Assembly (NCBI GenBank): GCA_963991145.1
Contig: CAXDOZ010000093.1
Span: 1-8,912 of the forward strand
DNA length: 8,912 nucleotides
DNA from: CAXDOZ01 sp963991145
Lineage (GTDB): Bacteria; Bacteroidota; Bacteroidia; Chitinophagales; JABDMM01
Direction of reading: 5' to 3'
Part shown: positions 1-5,800 of the stretch, piece after piece
How the letters are laid out: each line of letters begins with the position of its first letter
How positions within the stretch are numbered: the first letter of the stretch is position 1
The notes under the pieces: generated by a model
Databases searched by the model: none
Told to the model about the DNA's origin: nothing
The model's input: the letters and a program-made list of their open reading frames with translations, nothing else
Program-made: the position numbers and the translations under genes

Positions 1-30
1 ATAGCTTTCAGCGACGGCGGGCTTTTTTAT
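1..30 (+). terminator. Partial terminator of a gene left of the window
   Basis: A G+C-rich arm (CGACGGCGGGC, 12-22) runs straight into six T (23-28) and then ATTT, the form of the 3' half of an intrinsic terminator. The matching 5' arm (GCCCGCCGTCG) is not in the window, so it would have to lie just before base 1, with the first bases here forming the loop. This is inferred from one arm only. Confidence 0.45.
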
Positions 31-43
31 TTCCTGACAGGAA
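31..43. repeat. 13-bp perfect palindrome TTCCTG-A-CAGGAA
   Basis: Two 6-bp arms around a single central A form a perfect dyad just after the presumed upstream terminator. A short dyad like this can be a protein-binding site, but it can also arise by chance. No second copy was noticed in the window, and it lies about 210 bp before the first start codon, so no function is assigned. Confidence 0.3.
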
Positions 44-103
44 GATTGAGTGCCTGCCAAATTTTCAAGAGGACTATAGATTGGAGGTTTTTACAAAAAT
101 TCA

Positions 104-135
104 TTTGTCACTTCGTCAATTTGTCATTTTGTCAA
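104..135. repeat. Tandem octamer repeat, four units of TTTGTCAN
   Basis: Four head-to-tail 8-base units are visible: TTTGTCAC (104-111), TTCGTCAA (112-119), TTTGTCAT (120-127) and TTTGTCAA (128-135). Read as two 16-mers, they differ at only two positions. The array is 116 bp upstream of the start of the DUF2953-type gene, so it may sit in its promoter or leader region, or it may be a fragment of a dispersed intergenic repeat. The repeat itself is read directly; its role is unknown. Confidence 0.75.
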
Positions 136-174
136 TTCCTTGTAACCGTAGGTGAACGATTCTTCTAACCTGCC

Positions 175-200
175 AGATATCTTCTCTTGGTGTGATATCT
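175..200. repeat. Inverted repeat AGATATC-N12-GATATCT
   Basis: Two 7-bp arms (175-181 and 194-200) separated by 12 bases could pair into a weak A+T-rich hairpin, or act as a split operator upstream of the gene starting at 251. Each arm contains the self-complementary hexamer GATATC, which makes a chance match more likely. No T-run follows, so it is not a terminator. Confidence 0.3.
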
Positions 201-250
201 CTCATCATTTCTATTTCCTTTCTCCCAATCTAATTAGCTTCCTTTATAAT

Positions 251-820
251 ATGAGCTGGTGGCTATGGATTTTGATCATCTTGATTGCTCCTGTAGTGAT
301 GATTTTACTTTCATTGCTATTCCTTCCGTTTCGATTAGAGTTTGACTCTAGATTCAGAAGATTTGCCATATCCTTATTCCCTTTGGTGATAGTCTCATTT
401 AGGCTTGAGGGTATAGAAGTGATTCCTGAGCTTAGGCTCCTTGGACTGAAATTGCCAATCCCGGTTTTCGATAGGGAAAAATCGAAAGAGAAAGTGGAAA
501 GATTTGATAAGGATTCATCTGAAAGGAGTAAGTCAAGAAAAACCGGTTCAAGAATTCCATTTAGGAGAAGCATAGTGTTCAGAGCTATTGCGGCGATTAG
601 AACATTAGAAGTAAGGGAGTTCCATCTGGATATGGATACTGGCGACTTTTACAATAATGCATTGTTAGTTCCCGTCCTTCAACCCTTTAATGGACCCCGA
701 AGCCTTGCCTGTGTCAATTTCGAAGGCAGAGTAGAGTTTCGATTTACAATTCAATACCGAATATCCAGAATGATCTGGGCATTTCTTTTCAAACATAAAA
801 CCGCATTACAATGGAGATGA
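251..820 (+). CDS. DUF2953-type (YtfI-like) membrane protein
   Basis: Function unknown. The 189-residue protein opens with a strongly hydrophobic segment (about residues 3-25, starting MSWWLWILIILIAP), followed by a hydrophobic/basic stretch, a charged Lys/Glu/Arg/Ser linker (about 75-100) and a C-terminal part with the pattern DTGDFYNNALLVPVLQPFNG followed by beta-like segments ending in FRFTIQYRIS. This layout resembles DUF2953 proteins such as Bacillus YtfI. The assignment gains support from the next gene, a YtfJ/GerW protein, because the two are neighbours in Firmicutes. It is probably inner-membrane anchored. I chose the ATG at 251 because the hydrophobic anchor begins there; the frame stays open back to a GTG at 152, but that would add 33 residues ahead of the anchor. 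No clear ribosome binding site is seen, as is usual in Bacteroidota. The stop overlaps the next start, implying co-transcription. Family call moderately sure, function not. Confidence 0.7.
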   Translation: MSWWLWILIILIAPVVMILLSLLFLPFRLEFDSRFRRFAISLFPLVIVSFRLEGIEVIPELRLLGLKLPIPVFDREKSKEKVERFDKDSSERSKSRKTGSRIPFRRSIVFRAIAAIRTLEVREFHLDMDTGDFYNNALLVPVLQPFNGPRSLACVNFEGRVEFRFTIQYRISRMIWAFLFKHKTALQWR

Positions 821-1209
821 ATCATGAAGAGTTACTAAAAAAAGTTACTGAGTTTCTTCATTCAGAAGCAAACACAGAATCCATCATTGGCAAGCCATTC
901 AAGCTGGGAGAGTTTACTTGTGTTCCCGTGATAAAGACAGGAATGGGCTTTGGAACCGGAGGTGGGAGTAATAATAACGAAACAGCTGGGTCTTCTTCCG
1001 GTGGAGGAGCAGGAGCAGGGGTTGGGGTTGTCCCGATAGGCTTCCTTGTTAGCCGTGGAGATGAGATCAGTTTTATCAGTAGTCAGAAGAGCTCAGGAAT
1101 GGAAAGAATCTTTGAAGAAGTTCCTGATCTGATTAGACAGATCATCAAGAAGAAAGAGGATAAGTCAAAGACTGAAGACAAAGAAGAAGCTAAGACTTCT
1201 AAGAAATAA
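811..1209 (+). CDS. ytfJ: GerW/YtfJ-family protein
   Basis: The 132-residue product matches the GerW (YtfJ) family. It has an N-terminal helix (about 4-20), the family segment IGKPFKLGEFTCVPVIKTGMGFGTG (about 26-50), a Gly/Ser-rich low-complexity loop (about 46-73), the core VGVVPIGFLVSRGDEISFI (71-89), an amphipathic helix with VPDLIRQIIKK (104-114), and a Lys/Glu-rich tail. GerW was named from spore germination in Bacillus, but relatives occur in many non-sporulating bacteria, where the role is not settled. The gene overlaps the DUF2953-type gene by 10 bp if it starts at 811, or by 4 bp (ATGA) if it starts at the second ATG (817); both are plausible and suggest translational coupling. No signal peptide is seen, so it is likely cytoplasmic, perhaps working with the membrane protein upstream. 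It ends 2 bp before a hairpin terminator. Confidence 0.85.
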   Translation: MEMNHEELLKKVTEFLHSEANTESIIGKPFKLGEFTCVPVIKTGMGFGTGGGSNNNETAGSSSGGGAGAGVGVVPIGFLVSRGDEISFISSQKSSGMERIFEEVPDLIRQIIKKKEDKSKTEDKEEAKTSKK

Positions 1210-1211
1210 AA

Positions 1212-1248
1212 AACCCCAACATTTATGTCTGTCGGGGTTGCAATTTTT
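1212..1248. terminator. Bidirectional terminator between convergent genes
   Basis: Arms AACCCC(A)AC at 1212-1220 and GT(C)GGGGTT at 1231-1239 enclose a 10-base loop. Read on the plus strand, for the GerW-family gene, the stem has one A-C mismatch and is followed by a short T-run (1244-1248). Read on the minus strand, for the SCP2 gene, the mismatch becomes a G-U pair, so all nine pairs form, and the stem runs into TTTTTTATTT. It therefore looks stronger for the minus strand. The plus-strand T-run overlaps the stop codon of the SCP2 gene (1247-1249). Confidence 0.8.
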
Positions 1249-1588
1249 ATTGTCCGGCGTTTGAGCGTTCAAACAGGTTGGTGAATTTCAACATCTCTCC
1301 GATTGCAGAGATCTTGATCTTTCCCATCATAAAGGCCATCTGCGGATTGGTCTTGCCTTGTTCTATCTCTTCATAAATGCTGGCCTTTGTGGTCATTACA
1401 CAGTCAGGTACTCCATGAAGACCATCTTCAACTTTGCATTTTTGGTCTGCAATGGAAACCGTGAATTCTCCTCCGCTATCTCCTTCGAGGTTAAAGTGGA
1501 AGATCAATTCAATTCCCTCAGCTGCATCTGGCTTGAATCTGTCGGGCAATGTGTGCACGATTTCACGTGCGGTTCTGTTCTCGCTCAT
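1247..1588 (-). CDS. SCP2 sterol-binding-domain protein
   Basis: A stand-alone SCP2-like domain of 113 residues, a small alpha/beta fold with a hydrophobic tunnel that binds lipids in characterised members. Visible hallmarks are an N-terminal helix (about 5-18, with LPDRFKPDAAEG), paired strands GIELIFHFNLEG and GEFTVSIADQKCKVEDG (25-56), the Cys-Val-Met-Thr-Thr strand (63-67), the helix IYEEIEQGKTNPQMAFMMGKIKISAIG (71-97), where the MGKIKI motif is typical of the family, and a C-terminal helix. There is no signal peptide, so it is probably cytoplasmic; the natural ligand in a bacterium is unknown, likely a fatty-acyl or other lipid. I chose the ATG at 1588, since the 14 residues further upstream (MQLLYFFIFGQNQL) would run back into the loop of the upstream terminator hairpin. 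It lies 81 bp downstream of mnmD and probably has its own promoter. Fold assignment is firm, role is not. Confidence 0.85.
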   Translation of the reverse strand: MSENRTAREIVHTLPDRFKPDAAEGIELIFHFNLEGDSGGEFTVSIADQKCKVEDGLHGVPDCVMTTKASIYEEIEQGKTNPQMAFMMGKIKISAIGEMLKFTNLFERSNAGQ

Positions 1589-1602
1589 TAATTGATTTTG
1601 GC

Positions 1603-1631
1603 CAAAAATAAAGAAATAGAGCAATTGCAAA
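1603..1631 (-). promoter_or_regulatory. Candidate promoter for the SCP2 gene, inside a terminator
   Basis: On the minus strand a perfect match to the Bacteroidota -7 box TAnnTTTG (TATTTTTG, 1610-1603) is preceded 17 bases upstream by TTTG (1631-1628), matching the -33 element. The -7 box is formed by the T-run of the mnmD terminator and the -33 box lies in its loop. A start of transcription near 1596 would leave a leader of under 10 bases before the ATG at 1588. T-rich sequence makes chance matches likely, hence modest confidence. Confidence 0.4.
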
Positions 1632-1646
1632 AGCCTGCTCTATTTC
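1603..1646 (-). terminator. Intrinsic terminator of the tamB-lipoprotein-mnmD operon
   Basis: On the minus strand GAAATAGAGCA (1646-1636) pairs perfectly with TGCTCTATTTC (1623-1613), giving an 11-bp stem with a 12-base loop, followed by TTTATTTTTGG. It begins 24 bases after the mnmD stop codon. The stem is A+U-rich, so it may be leaky, in which case the SCP2 gene would receive some read-through. Confidence 0.8.
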
Positions 1647-1669
1647 AACAATTCAATTAAGTCCAAAAA

Positions 1670-2347
1670 TTAAGGTCTGTAAGCTCTGATCATCTCCCTT
1701 TTTCCCGGAGGACCCGGGATTTTCTCTAATCTAAACCCACATGCTTTTAGATTTCTTTGGAAGCTTCCTTTTGAGCAATAGGTTACTAGAATTCCTCCTC
1801 TGCGGAGCGATTTAAACATCTCGTTTAATATTTCCGGTTCCCAAAGATCTGGTTGGATAGTAGGAGCAAAAGCATCGAAGTAGATAACATCATTTAATCT
1901 ATGTGCTCTGTATTTAAAGAAATCAACTTCCCTTTTTTCAAGGATGAAATTCGGGTTGATAGAGCCTGGCTCATCCCATTCAGCTTCGCATATTTTTTGA
2001 AAAGTACTTTTCGCCCTTTCATCCTCAATTAGCTTAGGGTAGTTGAGCTTCTTCCAGAACTCTTCTTTAATGGGATATTTATCCAAACCCAGGTAATCAA
2101 TCTGCTTTCTTTCGTTTGCTTCTAATGCAGTTAAAAGGGCATTTAAACCTGACCCAAATCCCACTTCCAGGATCTTGACTTTTTCCAGGTTTAAGTGATT
2201 TAGACCTTCCTGGATGAAGACATGTTGGCTTTCCTGGATCGCCCCATAATGGCTGTGATAAAGTTCTTTAAGAGATTGATGGCGAAGTGTATGAGAGCCA
2301 TCTTCTGTTAGTACTAACTCTGGTTTTTCTACTTTTCTTCCTCGCAT
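1670..2347 (-). CDS. mnmD: tRNA U34 methyltransferase MnmD (MnmC N-terminal-like)
   Basis: Predicted S-adenosylmethionine-dependent methyltransferase that carries out the last step of the wobble-uridine modification at tRNA position 34, methylating 5-aminomethyl-(2-thio)uridine to the 5-methylaminomethyl form. The 225-residue protein corresponds to the N-terminal half of enterobacterial MnmC; the FAD-dependent oxidase half is absent, as in stand-alone MnmD of other phyla. Visible motifs are HSHYGAIQESQHVFIQEGL (31-49), the SAM-binding glycine loop EVGFGSGLNA (61-70), the acidic residue of motif II at D89, the active-site DAFAP (158-162) followed by LWEP, the YCSKGSFQRNL segment (190-200) and the C-terminal PGPPGKREMIRA (211-222). 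The ATG at 2347 overlaps the end of the lipoprotein gene by 19 bp, so it is read as the third gene of the tamB transcript. No ribosome binding site is visible. A hairpin terminator follows. Confidence 0.9.
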   Translation of the reverse strand: MRGRKVEKPELVLTEDGSHTLRHQSLKELYHSHYGAIQESQHVFIQEGLNHLNLEKVKILEVGFGSGLNALLTALEANERKQIDYLGLDKYPIKEEFWKKLNYPKLIEDERAKSTFQKICEAEWDEPGSINPNFILEKREVDFFKYRAHRLNDVIYFDAFAPTIQPDLWEPEILNEMFKSLRRGGILVTYCSKGSFQRNLKACGFRLEKIPGPPGKREMIRAYRP

Positions 2348-2811
2348 TTACCGCTATTACATTTTAAAAGAGGTGGTTCAACAAAGGCACAATCTGAAGC
2401 AAGAGCAAATCTTTCATTGATCTCTTGTTCAAAGCCGTTGTATCCCTCTATTAACGCAATAAGCTCGTTAGTCTTGTCTGATTTTGGCACAATTAGATAT
2501 TCCCATGGACCTCCACAAGGCTTTGCACCCAATGCAATTGCAATGCATGAAGAATCATTAGAGCACTCTGTAGATTGAATTATCTCTCTTCCAAGCAGCA
2601 GAACCTCCTTTTTCATGATTTTTAGTTCTTGCTGATATTTATTCAGATCTGTTTCAGATAAGGGAACTGAACTTGGTGGGGTTTCAACATTTGTTTCCTC
2701 TTCAACTTCTTGTTCAGACTCAATTTTTGAGGATTTACAGGATGAAGCAAATGAGCCTATAGATACCAGGGCAATGAAAAGGACTAATTGATTAATTGGG
2801 ATATTATTCAT
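2329..2811 (-). CDS. Cys-rich lipoprotein of unknown function
   Basis: I do not recognise a named function. From the ATG at 2811 the 160-residue product has a lipoprotein signal: a hydrophobic core (residues 8-20) then FASSC, with C25 the probable lipidated cysteine. An acidic/Pro/Ser-rich spacer (about 30-55) and a Lys-rich helix (about 57-80) follow. The C-terminal domain contains six cysteines (C83, C89, C99, C141, C151, C156), an even number suited to three disulfide bonds, with the conspicuous motif KPCGGPWEYLIVP (98-110) and the ending CAFVEPPLLKCNSGKC. Similar small exported domains with CGGP and a C-terminal Cys-x4-Cys occur in other bacteria, as far as I recall without a defined role. 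It probably sits on an outer- or inner-membrane face towards the periplasm. The frame stays open to 2922, but those 37 extra residues are Lys/Arg-rich, would displace the signal peptide and overlap tamB; the 2811 start overlaps the tamB stop by only 8 bp. Confidence 0.75.
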   Translation of the reverse strand: MNNIPINQLVLFIALVSIGSFASSCKSSKIESEQEVEEETNVETPPSSVPLSETDLNKYQQELKIMKKEVLLLGREIIQSTECSNDSSCIAIALGAKPCGGPWEYLIVPKSDKTNELIALIEGYNGFEQEINERFALASDCAFVEPPLLKCNSGKCEEEK

Positions 2812-5800
2812 CGATTGGATTGATTTCTTCTTGTAATAAAGCTTCTGTTTCTTCAGCATTCTTTCTTTTCTTCTCCCTCTTTTTCTTTTTGATGTTTGAA
2901 AAGAGGTCTTTACCCGTATCAAATTCTTCTCTAAAGGTTATTCCTGCTCCTGTTCTGTTCTGGTTTCCACTCGTCCAAACATCATAATCAGTTTTTGAGA
3001 ATGCTTTGATCCTAATTCTTCCATCGGCAGTGATCGAGTATTCAATTTGGATATCACCGATGAAGGTGGTTTGATTTTTTTGAGTTTCGTAGTTCGTCCC
3101 CACATCGAATCCACCACCTACTCTTACAGTAATTCTATCATCAAAGAATTCCTCCTGTAATGCAATGTTCATCGCCTGTCTTACCTGGGCACTTCCTTCT
3201 GTGGCCGAAGTTCCAAAATCGCCGTACTGTCTGTAATCAATATCAATAGTAATTCCAGAACCAAAGGCACTTAGGGCATCAGATAGATAATAGGATAACT
3301 GGGTTGAGAGAAACTCAGAGATCGTGTTTCCAATCCCCTGAGCAAGAAGGTTTGGATTATTAGCAGAGGCAGAACCGGTTCCACTTGGGAGGAATTGACC
3401 CATTACCAATAGTCCGAAGACCTGCTTATTCAATTCATTTTGATTGTTCCGTAATAGAGCAAGCTTGTTCTCAACTGTTGTTCTGATACTTGGATCAAGA
3501 TCAGGCATCTCAATATCAAACTCAATATTTGGCTTTGATAAGACGCCCCTTAGCTTAAATGAGATATTATAAGTTGTCCTGTTTTGAGCTTTTGATATCT
3601 CTTCCTCATCCTGGCCATCTACCAGGTACTCTGCGATAAGGTTATATACTGATGCAGATCTGGTGTATTCGGCTCCCACATCAATAATGGCCTGATATGG
3701 ATCTCCATTGAAAATGATGTTCGACCCTTTATTGATCACAAACTTCTTGTTGATCACATTTTGGAGGGTAAACAGATAATCTCCAGATTCAATAGTGAAT
3801 GAGCCGAAGATTCCGACGTTCAGATTCTTGTCCACCTTCAACTGAATGTTTCCCGATCCTGTTGCTACCAGACGGTCACCTGCATCCAGGTCCATGATCA
3901 GAGTGATCTGAGCATCTGGCGTAATTTCCAGATCCAGGAATACCTCAAGCGTTCCTTTTTTCTTTTCAATTATCTCTGGCTCAGACTCCTCTGCATCCAT
4001 ATCAACGAAGTTCAAGAACTTGTACTCACCAACGTCACCTGTTTCATCTACCACCAGAGCAACGTCAGTTCCAGGCAAGCTCTTCGCTTTAACCTCAATT
4101 TTTATGTCCTTAAATGGACCAGAAAACTTTGCTGATCCGGCAGCGATCACTTCGCCGAAATAATCAGGATTAAGCTCGAAATTTGTATTTACAAACTGGA
4201 AGTTGTTTGATGCCACTGACAGATCAAGTCGCCAGTCACGCAAGTAATCATGAACGATCCTGCCAGTAGCATTTGCTTTATTCCCGTAAATATCTGTTAA
4301 CTCTAATCCGGTTAAATCAATCTCCCCGGCATTAAGATTTACCTGGCCATCTTCCACCATGTAATGAGTGTGGAGATATTGAACCGTGGCTTCCGCCTTG
4401 CGCAACTTGAGGTAACCCGTGAGATTTGGTTTTTGAATAGAGCCAGTTAGAGATACAGTTCCATTTGCCTTCCCATCTACATCGTAGACAAAGGCAGGTA
4501 GTAGGGTATTGAGTATGGATAGATCTACTCTTTCGATGTAGCCATTGATATTCAGACCGTCAGAATCAGCAGTTAAAGGATAACTACCCTGTAATACCAG
4601 TTCGTTGTGTTTCCCAATTACATTTCCGTTTAGATCAATTCGCTTTGCCTGGTTATTCAACTTGGCATGGAACTCAATATCTCCAACAGTATCCTTATTA
4701 ATGGTAAGTGTTTGAATTGAAACATCTCCAGTGATACTTGGTGAGCTAAATACATCAAGCAGCTGGACAGATCCATCTACTAATCCGGTCAGAGTAATCT
4801 CTCCCAGTTTTATAAGTTGAGAGAAATCCTCGAGGTTGAGGTTTTCAAACTCAAGATCAAGATTTACAATGCTATCTGGGTGTACATTCTCAGAATTGAT
4901 CGCAATTGACTGGCTTTCGCTGAAGATCTTTACATCAGAAACCGCAAGGCCATTTGTCAGAAAACTGATCTTGTTTGAATTGTCCATTGCCCATTTTTGG
5001 GCATTAATGAGAAGAGACCTGGTATCCATGACCATGGAGTAAAATTCTTCCTCCCATTTTACTTTACCATTCAGGTCTAATGAATTGACAGTGTCCTTTG
5101 GTTGTAGCTGAAATCGATATTCTAGCTGATGATCTAGCAAGTTGGCTTCAAAAAGAATAGAATCTACCTTAGCCGAATCCTTGATCGTGACCTTGTCTAC
5201 TAAGAAACTAAGGTCGATACCAGTTTTTTCTTTTGCATCAAGGCTCACTCTATTTCTGACTAGCCCAATATCACCAAAGACAAATTCTGGTATAGATGCT
5301 TCAACAGTTAAGTTGGACTCTCTTGAATCATAACCACAGTAAACCTTAGTATTCCTTAGAACTTTAAAATTTGGGTCGATGATCTTGGTAAGATTGCCTG
5401 GCTGATAGATCACAAAATCAAGCTCAAACTGTTGTTCTCTTTCCGGTTTTTCAGCTGTTCCAAAAATTTCTGGCTCTTTCTCGCCGAAGAAATATTTCAG
5501 GGAAGGAAGAAGCGTCATGAATCTATAGTTGCCCTTCATCTGGCCTTCCATGAATTCAGAAGTTAACGAGACTGTTCTATTCGAATCAATCACAGTTGTA
5601 GTAAGCTCAATTCCTTCGGTATTGAATGTGTCCAGCTCACGGATCAATTCCAATTGATCAACCTGAATATAACTGATAGCATTATCTACTGAATTCCCAA
5701 TGAAATCAACCTGAACACTTGTACTTACCTGGATAGGAACACTTAGAATATTCAGATTTTGAAGATGAGCCCTACGGATATCAGCCTTGAAATTTAACTT

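Noticed and set aside
152..250. In-frame GTG extension of the DUF2953-type gene by 33 residues
   Set aside because: It would place polar and aromatic residues before the hydrophobic anchor, which starts naturally at the ATG at 251.
244..573. Minus-strand open frame of 109 codons opposite the DUF2953-type gene
   Set aside because: It lies antisense to a better supported gene and its product is low-complexity with no recognisable motif.
2812..2922. Longer start for the lipoprotein gene
   Set aside because: The extra 37 residues are Lys/Arg-rich, come from an alternative frame of the tamB tail, and would bury the lipoprotein signal.
4836..5333. Plus-strand open frames (4836-5042 and 5142-5333) inside tamB
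   Set aside because: They are short antisense frames within one continuous 1612-residue coding frame, with no start context or family resemblance.
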